A DNA stretch of 64,000 nt from Varroa destructor (taxonomy: Eukaryota; Arthropoda; Arachnida; Mesostigmata; Varroidae): positions 36,465,498-36,529,497 of the forward strand of contig NW_019211460.1 of assembly GCF_002443255.2 (NCBI RefSeq), written 5' to 3'. Below the pieces are notes generated by a model. The model was not told the origin of the DNA. It searched no databases and saw only the letters and a list, made by a program, of their open reading frames with translations. Below, in pieces: positions 23,988 through 34,859 of the stretch. The position numbers were made by a program, and so were the translations under genes. Each line of letters starts with the position of its first letter. The first letter of the stretch is position 1.

Positions 23988-26900
23988 GTTACCTATGATA
24001 AAAGGTATGAAAAACAGAGTACGGCTAGTCTATTATGGAGACAACTGCAAAGAGGCATTTTGTTCACCCGATCACTTAACAATTATCGTTTTTCTAGTTC
24101 TCGTAATTAATAAAAGCCAATACTTCGTAGAATTTATCTTTGTAGCCTGGATTGCGCAACGCTATTACAACTGCCCCTTTTCCAATTATATATTTTAAAC
24201 ATTGGTTTTACTCTTCTGCATTTGTCACAGCTAAACTTCTGATGGTTGATTTTAGTGGCTTGTACCAACGTCCTGCCGTGATGCAAGTTAAACAAGCGTA
24301 GGCAAAGTCGATATTCTGTTCGCTGCCAGGGAAGGAGTATGCGAACACGTATCACTGCACTGTCGTGTATTTTTATATGCTTTCCGTCAAAGAAAAGGGC
24401 GCTAAAATTCTGAAAGGGCAATATTGAGGCCTCCTAAGTGGCTCAAAATACAGCCGAAAATGATTCGAAAGACAAGCAACAGCGGTTCTTTCTATTATAC
24501 AACAACACCAAAAACAGATAGGCATCACTTCACGCCACAGTCACTGCAAATGAATTACACAAGCTGCCGGCGCGTACGGAGACCACTGCGTACGCGATGA
24601 TAATGAGAATTTGTCCGATCCGAGGATAGGGATGGAGAAAGACAGCCAACAACGGAACAGCATCAGAAAAGATAGCTACTCTCAGAACGAGCTGCTTTCA
24701 GATGACCGACTTTTCAATGATCTACGATAGTTATGTACACTACTTATATAAAGCAGATCTATCAGATTATGAGCACAACGGTGCTTTCGACTATGGCATG
24801 TAGTTACAAGCCACGGATGTGAAGTACATTATCTCTATTCCAAATAAACCGCGCAGATCATGAACATATTCAGTGTTTCGCTAGCCAAACTCGTTGAACT
24901 AGGAAGACGCAAGACGATGTAATGGTGTAAAGGGATTTTTGCAAAATCCACATAGCGTGTGTAACTAATAAACAAAATACCAATGAGACGGAAGAAAGGT
25001 ACGTTGTCTCAGCGAAATTAAGGACGGCCGTCGGGCCGGACGTCGCTGCTAGTTCGTTAATCAATAATAAATAAGGAAAACTTCCTTATGTGTTCGCTTG
25101 CCGCTACAAATGGGTACTTATTACTGAAGTTAGTTATTGAAATTTAGAAAGTGATCTGTATGGGCACCATCTACAGCCTTGAAAGCAACCTGTGATTTTT
25201 CGACACACAAATTTAAACAATCTACTTTTTTTTGGTAACTATCTCATTAATGGCTTCTTAGTTTCGACCATTTCCGCTGTAACAGTAATGACGCCAAGCC
25301 TTGAGATTGTATAGCCCAAACGATTGATAGCTGCAATATGCGTACATAATTCGTTTTGAGCGGACCTGTCTTGGATTCATTTAGGACAACCGTAGAAGTA
25401 GGATTTGCTTTTTGCGCTGCCGTAACAAGAAAATATATAGGCCTCTAATTGGATTAACCAATATTTGAGAATTTAGAATGATCGTTATGAAAGGCGCACA
25501 ATATATATTGAAACATCTAAAAAAAACCTCTCGGTAATTCTATGTTGTCATAATTTGGAATGGCTGGAGTGAATTTTGTTGGCATTGTGTCTCAGCTGAA
25601 CAGGTGCTTTTCCACATCCTGGAATCACGTATTCTTCGTTGTCGTGGAGAATCGTTCTATATATGAAACATAAAATTACAAATATGGTTTGCCTCCCTTA
25701 GCTATTAACATCTAGCACTTATCAACTAATATATAAAATTTATGTTGTAATAACGGTAACTGCGCAAGGCCGCCCAGGTGGGTTCTAACCTAACCTAACC
25801 TAACCTAACCTAACCCGCTCTCAATGGCAAAGCTCAACCTCATGCCGAAAATCAGTGCAGGAACTACACTGGGAAACCCAACCAAGCAAGCCAACAAACA
25901 CACTGCTTTCACCACCTCAACAACACTTTTTGTTTTGTCGAAACTTTTTGTTTTCCTAAAGCTTAGATGCCAGACCTTCGCAGCAGCAGCAGCAGCAGCG
26001 GTAGAATGACTAAGCATAGAGTCATCGTCGAACAGGCATTATGAACAGAACATTATGAAAAATGCCTGAGTGTTAAAAGTTTGCAATCATCTGTAATAAG
26101 CAACTTTATATATCATCGGATATTGCCACCGCCTCTACTGCGGTTCTACTATTAGACATTAACTGACGACTACTGCGAAGCGAAAACGCTTGATCAGATC
26201 GCGTTGCCCTTAGCGGACGCGTATATCGTCATGGTTGTTACTTCCGATCGATAAAAGCGATGACACTATCTGTTTACTCAATCCATTTTAGTCAGTACGA
26301 TGCCATTTGAGATAGGACCTCTACAGGCGTTGAACGTTCCGCCGCAGCGTTGCCCCCGTTTACGAGCAGCAGCCGGAGGGATAGACGCTCGAATGAATAG
26401 CACGAAAGACTAACTGGATCAATGTCTCTACTGTTAATATTGTCTGTATAATATGTAATGGCTTAATATTACGAAATGGTACGACGATCTGACACTTTTT
26501 CTACTAGAACTTCGAGCCGTATTAGAAGCCAACACGAAATCATCTGCGGCGCCGGATGTGGAAAATGGATTACTGAAAACGCGACGAGGACAAGCTCACA
26601 GTTCCCAAAGCGACAATTAAAAAGAACTAAAACGTACACTTGGAACAGTATGAGCGACACGATCGTTGAGAGTTTTAAGCTTGAAGAAGCTTAAAACCGT
26701 ACCAGGACCTAGTACTGATGGCGACCATCTGAAAGCTTTTTTCAAAAAGAAGTACGATTGTGCCATTATGCATTATTACTACGAAGCGATACATCAACAC
26801 ACTATTACTTCCACTGCATACCTTGTGGCCATTTAGACTTGACAGGTTTAATTTTATATGATTATCTAAATTAAAAATCTGGTCTTTCTTATAGAGACCG

Positions 26901-29616
26901 ATACGTATGTCTGGGCACTATTGGAAGTGCCAATAACGAAATATGAAGGCCGCGAAAACAATGTGAAGCTGCTAAGTAGCTAGCAGTTGTGTCACTACCC
27001 TCGTATCGAAGACGGTTATTTTTCGTCACTGATCAGTCCACTGATCTGAAAGCTGGTCCACTTATCCAAAATACCGAACTACGATATTTATTTATTCCAG
27101 TTAACAATATTTTATATGTAGTAGATGTAGCAAAAGACAGCTGTTCATGTTTAATGAACTAGCAGTCCCAAAAATGGCTGATGGTTTTTCGTTCGAGCGC
27201 AGATTTGCCCGCCTTAAACATCTCTGCCTCAAAGAGGGAGCAACACTTTCAAAATATTCGGCCCAAATAAGCATCTAATAGATTAAAACATAATCACTGT
27301 ATCTTGCGTCGTCTTGCGCAGTTGTCAGAAGAGCCGACAATGTATGTCTGACAGATTCATTTTTGGCCTCATCCCGATCATGACTTTTTTTTTCTCTGTA
27401 AACTGTTTGGCTTCCTCTATGCCGATATTGTATATCGCTAATTTCGATCACCGAGAATATTTTAATTTTTTGTTTTTTTTTTATTTCTAGGGTATGTGCT
27501 AAGAAAGTGCGTATTTGTCTCAGTGGCACACAGTATCAATTCCGCATTGGTTCCTGTTGCCGGAGTTCATAGAATACATATATCTGACTAGGTCGAATGA
27601 TGCACAACTGTCGTCGAATATATTTTCTAGCAGTATATATCCGTCATACGGTCAAATGAGATCATGGTATACGGTAAAAAGTTACTAAAAACTTACATGG
27701 AGTATAGGCAAAATGGCCACATAACGTGAAAGTGCCCCTGGCCTCTAAGAAGAACGCGTACCGTCTGTAATCGGTCCCAGACGCACAAAGTCCTTCAGTA
27801 ATATTACGTATAAGTTCATGTCGGCACCTAACAAAAGACATTCGAGTCCTTTTAGATTCACGAGGTTCATTTTTCAGTGTCCATCGCCCGTAGCGCCCTG
27901 CAGCCATCTAGCTAGCTAGATAGCTAGCAATCTGTGCCTCCGAGCTGAAAGTAACATTCACAGTCGTTAGAAATGTCGCCGTACATTTGCGACGTACGAC
28001 AAACCGCGCTAACGAGTCACCTATCGTCCTGGCGTCTGCTACTAAAGCATCGTTTAATTCGAGTGTTCACGCATCCTTTCATTCAAGATTGATCGACCCA
28101 GTCGACAAAGTCGCCTGTCGTTCTCTCAGTTAGGGCGGCGAAGTGCCTAGGCAACAGCGGGGCTGCCAAAAATGTATCCGTCATCTTTAAGCTCTTCGTC
28201 GTCTCGCATTTGTGCCGGATTTCGTCCTTTTGTGCTGATCGTCTGCGCTTCTTTCAACTGCTCTGCGGCAGCTGCGCAAAGATCCGTACGATAAAATTCA
28301 CAGTTATTCTTAAACCCTCGATTGGTTTCTACGCAATGCCGATAGCTATGCATGACATAACACGCCTAAGAAACTATCAGCCGGACGCACCAATTGCGCC
28401 TTCGCTAACCCTGAACTGTCTTACTGTCACAAAACAAGTTTTCAACAGTTTTGTTTACATAGAACACCCGCTGAATTTTAATAACCTTTTCTTTAAATTT
28501 CAGACCGTGTTCTATTCTGTATTCGTCGAACATTAACACGGAAGAACGTAGTCAAAACTGTTGCTTTAATCGACAATTGTATGCATATTAAGATATACAA
28601 GATGGAGCAGATACAAGAAGAACACACAAGTTGAACTCCAGAAAAAAAAGCTAATAAGGTTATCACCTCAAATCGCGTGCGATTTTTAGATTATTACGAT
28701 CAAAGTTGCGATAGAAGCCATGTTGATGTTTGCTCGTACATTTATGCGTCGTTTCTTTACGTTTGGTACCACTAGCTATTTATCTCATATAAACAGCTCC
28801 TCAAAATCATCGTGTTGTTAGATATAACATAGACGATTTGGCCTTATTAGGAGTCTGATTGGGGTGGACACATCCGTTATAATGACCCATCTGTGAAAAA
28901 CGGTCCATGGACATATAAAGGATATGTGCGCAAAGCCTACGACACTAACCACGTAATGCAGCAAGTCTCACAAGCGTAACAAAGGTAAAAAAAAAAACAG
29001 TTTGTGATGTCAGATTGTGAGAATTGCGTGACTATACAGTTGGTGACATTGCAGATCGTTCTCGTTCTATTTCCGCCTCCGCATTCAGCTACGCACCGTG
29101 CAGCTTGTCCATCATGATTTTTACCTGTGGTGATCCGACATCGTGTAAACATTTACGCAGTTATAGCGTATTTCTAATCGGTGGATAGTCTATATCTAGC
29201 TTGCAGAAGCTGGCATCTATCTGCATTTGTTCTGTTCAAATTGCCTTTCATAAGTAAATAGACACACGAATCTAGGATCAGGATCTAGTAATTAGTAGAG
29301 AAAAAATGAAGAGGTATTATATTATCTGTGATAAACGCTGCATCCAGCATCACAGAGAGCTGAAATCCATTGTACTACGCGAGCAGGAAGGCAGTGTCTT
29401 CAACAGCCCCTCAAAGGTGCACTACACAAACGTTTAGCGGATCTTATCGATCCGGAAACTAGTTCCTCTTTCGAGATCAGTCCTAATGAGCACACGGTGC
29501 TCTAATAGAATTTGACTGTTCACCTGTCAAGTGTTTCGTCATACTTTGCGCACATTCGTTATTATATTGAATTAGTCGCAATAGTTACCAAAGTGCTTGT
29601 TTCCTTACTGTTTTAG
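23988..29616. other. Intergenic; telomere-type array and GC-richer patches, no gene called
   Basis: Apart from the CCTAA array (25786-25815) and a CAG run (25981-25998), the region is AT-rich. 26.15-26.4 and 27.65-28.4 kb are GC-richer. A minus-strand frame ending near 28147 has a coding-like acidic end (RDDEELKDDGYIFGS) but no recognised homology. At 27906-27929 there is a TAGC-repeat palindrome. No exon could be defended. Confidence 0.35.
25786..25815 (-). repeat. Interstitial telomeric repeat, (TTAGG)6 on the minus strand
   Basis: Six exact TAACC units in tandem (TTAGG on the other strand). TTAGG is the canonical arthropod telomere repeat, so this is direct support for an arthropod source. 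The window continues on both sides with unrelated sequence, so the array is internal. Confidence 0.9.
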
Positions 29617-29618
29617 CC

Positions 29619-32600
29619 ATGAAATGTAGCTTGGTGTTTACAGCCGTACTGGCATCGATCGCTGCAATCCACGCCGCCCCCGTCGTTAGGGAAAACACTA
29701 CTACCTACATAAGGAAACAAAATAAGCGGATCAGGGAACGTTTTGTCGCTAAGATCAATGGGCCGAAAAAAGTCTATGAGGAGATAATCAACCGACTTCT
29801 CGGTTCCGCAGATGAGGCTAAGGCCCATCTTCAACGTCAACTCAACAAGGTTGCAGGTGATCTTCGTGAGGCGTATAAAGTCCCTGCAGAAGTGGTAAAA
29901 AATCCCTACTACGACAAGCTAGACGTAGCTTGTGTCAAGGGTTTGACGAATAAGATTTCTGAGATTTCTCAAACGATCGTACACGAGCTAAAGCAACAAA
30001 CGCTAGCTACAACTGAAAATGCCAAGGAGACGCTTATTGTGGCTAAAAAGCAACTGTTTCAAAGTTTGATTAAGCTCAAGTAAGTTTTCGTGTTTATCTC
30101 CCGACGCTATATTTTTTCCGCTACATGAATAAAATTCTACATATCTGTCTACACAAGTTTCTTAACTAATCCTTCCCAAAAGGGCCATAACAAAATAGAT
30201 TGGAAAGTAGGTATTTGCTTGCGCCCGTTTCAAAACTTTGTTCGGTTCGGCAAATGCCAAACAAAACACCTTCGGTCTTGTCTAAACAGCGTACATTGGA
30301 AAAAGCGGCATCTTTGTCGTGATCAGCGTTTGACAAGTGAAATCCACCTTATCTGTTTATGGTCCACATGTTCATGTGTATTATCATCGAAATATTTGTA
30401 AGCCATAAACCTATGACCTAGATTCCTTTTCGGCATAAATATCTTCCAGAGAATAGCTCGTAGAGGAGATTATGATTCCTGAGGATAACGTCCCAATCAA
30501 CTACACTCTAAATGGAGCGCTTGAGAAAACTGTAGTTAACTTCGAGGGTCAGTTGATCAAGACTGTAGGTGCAATCAGTGACTGGCGCAATGCTCTTACA
30601 GAAGCTGAGCAAGCAAACATATCTGATGCGAAAATTAATCTATCCAATATGTTGCAAAGGGTTCGGAGAAGAATCATAGAGTGGGAAAAGCTGAAACGCA
30701 AGCTGATGATACAGTATCTAGACAAAGTTATGCTATGGAAACGACTCTACCCACCTTAAATCAACAAGTCAGCGCCCTGCTCGAACAGCTTGTAACGAAA
30801 CAGGTTAAGCTAGAGAATATCATCACTGGAAGCAAAGATGACGCTGTAGCGTCGCTTGCGAACAACTTGCAAGCTAAATTACTAAGGGAACTTATTATGA
30901 GCTGTCTTACGAATGACATCGAGGATTTGTTCAATGGCGTGAATACAAGATGTGCAAAAGGCACCTCCGGTGCAAAAAACGGCCACTAGATCGCGCGTGC
31001 AGAACCGTATACAGCCCACTGACTTCGACCATACCTGACGAAACGATCCGAGGTTATCCATGCCGAATAAGTGATAGTGACACTTTGTGGGAAGAATGCT
31101 AATCAACTCAGGCACTCTCCAACGAGGTACGCGTAACTGAATAAGGGAAAGATACAAGATACCTGGGTTAAAAAATGTTGTCAACTTACCGTTGCTAGAA
31201 GCCCAGTGAAAGTGTTCGCTGCTTGGCTCGGCTTAAATATAATATTATCAAAATAAATTATAATGGAGTTGAAAATATCAATTGACACCTAAGAAAAATT
31301 ATCTCGATTTTTGGTTTCATCCAGAGAGTGCCCGTGTTGCAATGTGTAGGGTGCTATATCTATAGAGCCTTTGTCATCTGTAACGAAAGAATGGGAATGT
31401 CAAGATGCACAAGAAGCAGGAAGCCTCTGAGTAAAGTCCCTAGTTCTGTGTCATGGAACATATCAACAAAAGGGAGAGAGAGACCAAACAATAAAGGGGG
31501 CATGTAGTATATGAAAGGGCATCCTTCCCCTGTCTTTTGATTTGTAATCGTCTTCTTCAAATGTTTATACAAAAAGTCCCCTGAACAAGATTAACTGGCT
31601 CAAGCAAGTGCTTTCGCAGTGAGCGCTCCACACAATAACACACCATATATATCTGAGGAAGGAGGAGCGCAACGGAGTGTGCAACGGAAGTTGCTAAAAA
31701 AGCCATCATTGTTCATTTCTTCCCCCGTATGTGTTAGATCTCCTACGAATACGCTAGCGTCTTTCACTTCCTATGATATAGTTTTCTTGCCGTTACGCTG
31801 TAAATTATCGTGAACATTTAGCCAAGAAACAATGTTCTGCGAAATTGGGCTTCTGAAGGGAGACGAGTCGGAGTTGGACGCTACTGGGCTAAGTCTCACC
31901 AAATATAATATATTACGTCAGTAGTGCTGATACACTTCTGGGTAGTAGTTCTTGCCAACCGATTACTTGAATAATGTCTGTCTGAACACATAGCATAGTT
32001 GCTTATTTCGGGATATGCTGTTTCATAGGATTTCCGTTAAGGTCATCACATGAAGGCGTAAAAACCTTCCCAAAGGCACAAGCTTATAATCCATGTACCG
32101 TTGATAGATCTATATCTATAGTGATATAGGTTCGGTATAGCAGCCAAAAGAAAATACTTTTCGAACTGTTTCGGTTTACAACCGAACCTAAAAAGCCGCT
32201 ACGATTTAATCAGCTTGGCATTTTACATCATTTTAGTAAACTACCATATGCAAACCTTATAATAAGAGTTTATAAGGCATCAACGGCTTTTTGTTTCGGT
32301 GTTTTTCGTGTAATGCAACGGTACTTTTGTAGTCTCTTAGGTGTTTTCGCTATTAGATATGGAGTGTTATGTGTATATTTTTACGACTCTATAAACTAGA
32401 TATTCCCGTGGAGTAATGTAGTAAGTAGTATAAACAAGTTAGCAAACATAATTTGATTAACCCTTCAAGTATGTCGAATGTTAATACTTGTCATGTAGTG
32501 CATGCTTGTTTTTGCTCACACAACATCTCTAATGAATATATATGGTTTATCTATATAGACTCACGGCTTATTTGTGGGTTGATTGGGTGTGAATGAAGAG

Positions 32601-32951
32601 CGCTTACTTAGAATATATGTGCGGCTGGCCAAGTATAATCTGACAGTTGTTTTCAATCTATTAAATTACAAATAATTGTAACAAGTTATAATATCAGGAT
32701 AATTTACGCCGAAAGTGCAATAGACCAATGTTTAATCAACTTTTCAAATTAACCGCCAACTTGTTCTTACGCCTCTTGAGCACTTCGCATATGTGTGTCT
32801 ATGCATCTGTATAGCCTAATATTTTCTCTTTTTTTTCAGATTCGATGCTAACTCGGTCGTAACTTTCTTCCCTGTCATAAAACTTTGTCTCTGGATACAG
32901 CCTGCTGTTGCGCATGTCCTATACAATGCATCGAACTGCGTAGTGTCTTAA
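29619..32951 (+). CDS. Secreted amphipathic-helix protein, two coding exons, 190 aa (or 154 aa if unspliced)
   Basis: Exon 29617-30079 begins two bases before the ATG, right after a strong acceptor (TTCCTTACTGTTTTAG), so the 5' UTR is spliced. The protein starts MKCSLVFTAVLASIAAIHA, a clear signal peptide, then an Asn-x-Thr site (ENTT), then long Lys/Glu/Gln-rich amphipathic helices with few Cys. The donor CTCAA|GTAAGT (30080-30085) joins in frame to an exon at 32840-32951 after an excellent polypyrimidine acceptor, adding 36 residues (FDANSVVTFFPVIKLCLWIQ and onward) and a TAA. Without splicing, a TAA at 30081-30083 ends a 154-residue form, with AATAAA 45 nt later. Function is unknown. The helix pattern recalls exchangeable apolipoprotein-like secreted proteins, but I saw no diagnostic motif. 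Confidence 0.7.
30128..30133 (+). promoter_or_regulatory. Intronic poly(A) signal AATAAA
   Basis: Canonical hexamer 45 nt after the TAA that overlaps the 5' splice site of the secreted helical gene. It would terminate an unspliced short isoform. Confidence 0.45.
30448..30989 (+). pseudogene. Broken segment related to the upstream secreted helical gene
   Basis: It follows a plausible acceptor (ATATCTTCCAG) inside the intron of the upstream gene. One frame reads helix-rich sequence (NGALEKTVVNFEGQLIKT, then LTEAEQANISDAKINLSN); this is followed, in a second frame, by NQQVSALLEQLVTKQVKLEN and a CAKGT stretch resembling CVKGL of the intact exon. An in-frame TAG directly after the acceptor and a frame change near 30640-30690 break it. 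Composition and heptad pattern match the upstream exon. It is best read as a decayed extra exon or tandem copy. A separate intact gene in a different exon arrangement is possible but less likely. Confidence 0.45.
30990..32839. other. Remainder of intron, nothing recognised
   Basis: AT-rich sequence up to the pyrimidine-rich acceptor of the exon at 32840. No exon-like frame with splice sites and no repeat of note. Confidence 0.5.
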
Positions 32952-33599
32952 CGAGAAGTTGCTAGCTGTTTAGGACGAGAACGGCAGCCTGTTAAAGTAT
33001 GAACGACACAGAGGGCATGAGTCCACTGATTCACACACTGTCCTATCTGAGGTTGATTGTCTCCCCGCATTTGCCCTTTCTAAGCGACCTAAAATTAATT
33101 ATCTCTACTCTATTCTGAAACTACGATTTTAATTCATATTTATACGTACCCTATGTAGCTACGTAAGCAATATGTTACGGATTTTTTTAACCTGCTGATA
33201 TTAAATGAACTGTTCTCTCACAGATAGTCCTTATCGATATTGTATAATAAGTTTTATTTCCGCAATTATTGATCCTTTGTATACAGTCATCGTTTATATA
33301 GTATTTCGGGTACTGAGGTATTGCTTTTTTTTTGTTTAGGGCTTATATTTATATACATATATGGTCTCCTTGTCGTTTTGCTGCTATTTCTGCTGCCGTT
33401 GGTCGACTATCTACCTACTAGCTTCGGTTTGTTGGCAACCGTTGGTGTCTCTTTGAGCTGGGTCATGGTTAAGAGCTTGCTGTAAAGCTTTCCACTGGAT
33501 TGCCGTAATTATTACTCAGCGCTTGTCTTACGTTTGATGACTCGTGTAACAAGTGTTTGCGTCGTGCTTTTTTTTGTGCCAACTATTGCCACTCTTGTA

Positions 33600-34850
33600 G
33601 CATTACGGTGTAAGCGCGACTGTCTGTGACGCCGCGATTTATCCCTTTGTCTGCTCCTCGAAAGGACGTCTTTTAACTCCGGCATCTTGAAGTCGCCGGC
33701 TGTTGTTATCGGCGAGCGCGTCTTGGTGTCTAAGCTCAGTCCCGCTACTGGCTCGGCGGGTTCGACAACTTCTCTATAATGCTAATTTGTGTTTCGGTCC
33801 TCTGAAATCAAGGCTCTAGTACTGTTACAAGGTATGCCGTTTGTGAAAATCGGAGCATTGGTCGCTCTTAACTGTCATCTATTTCTTATAGAATCCGTCT
33901 CACTTTAAACGCGTCTGTTACTCGTTTGTAGTTTTCCTTCTCTTCAGTGAAATGCTTTAGTATCCATTTGTCTGAAAAATTCGCAAAGGTTATATTTACA
34001 CTTCTTGGTTTCTCTCAAAGATCCATTCTACCTGTTCTTGCAGCCTTCAAATTACTTCAGCGATCTGACGGCGGCCTGATGTATGGAGCTCGTCACGAGT
34101 AGTTCTTAGCATCGTGGTACGAATACGTTCGGCAATTTTTTCGGCTGGTGGAGAACTATCTGACTTCCCTGTCTTTCGCCATTCCAATTATGCTGTGTTG
34201 GGGTCTAGTTTATCCAAGCTGTCTTTTTGACCTTCGGCTACATTTTATGCCCTTCCATTCGACTGGTGGTGGTGGTGGTGGTATGGCGTGGTGGCTGTGT
34301 GTCTGACTTGTCAAGTATTATAAAACTGTTTAAACTCTTGAGACACGTATCTATGATCGGCATTTATGCGTATTTCGCCGGGGCGCCTGAATCTAACCAA
34401 GTGGTTGATAATCTTTTTGATAATTTGAGCTTCTGTCGTGTATATGCTCCTTTCATGGAGTTTCAAGAAGTTACTTCAGCCATCTTTTTTAACCAAGTAG
34501 CTCTTGTCCTGCTGGACAAAGATGAATCGCTCTTGATAGACTATTTATCATCACTCTGGGATTTGCTTTTTCCTTTATGAATGGTTCAACGTGCTATGCT
34601 ATTTATAGATATTTTTAACAAAGTATTGCATCGTCCAATTGAATTACTCAAATCATATCTACTTCTTGACCAATGTATCGTATTTGTACTGCGACGGCGT
34701 GCAGCATTTATGCGCCCGGCCTTTTCGCAGATTAGGTGGAATCATCACCGTTTGCCCTTTGTATATCGGCTCATTATTTACAACGAATCCATTTCCAATA
34801 TGGGGCAATTTTTACTGTTGGCATATTGTCATGTTTACGACATGAGTATA
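33600..34850 (-). pseudogene. Decayed Ty3/Gypsy LTR retrotransposon, integrase region
   Basis: Pieces appear in the right order on the minus strand, separated by stops and frame changes. A pre-integrase linker (PIYKGQTVMIPPNLRK, about 34805-34720) comes first. Next is core sequence with an Asp (INADHRYVSQEFKQFY, about 34400-34340), followed by TTPYH...QSNGRA (about 34300-34240), the conserved region before the catalytic Glu. Last come a W-R motif (LEWRKTG, about 34180) and TTRDEL (about 34100), ending in basic sequence. The His codons in the PYH motif have expanded as a CAC repeat (34265-34282). No LTRs were identified and no part of the element is intact. Confidence 0.5.
34265..34282. repeat. 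(GGT)n trinucleotide run
   Basis: Six GGT units on the plus strand, lying inside the decayed integrase, where they read as a His run on the minus strand. Confidence 0.85.
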
Positions 34851-34859
34851 TAGGTCTTG

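Noticed and set aside
28147..28353. Minus-strand frame with acidic end (RDDEELKDDGYIFGS) in a GC-richer patch
   Set aside because: Looks coding-like, but no upstream exon, no start context and no recognised family.
34227..34853. Two adjacent plus-strand frames of 117 and 90 codons
   Set aside because: They are the antisense of the minus-strand integrase remnant.
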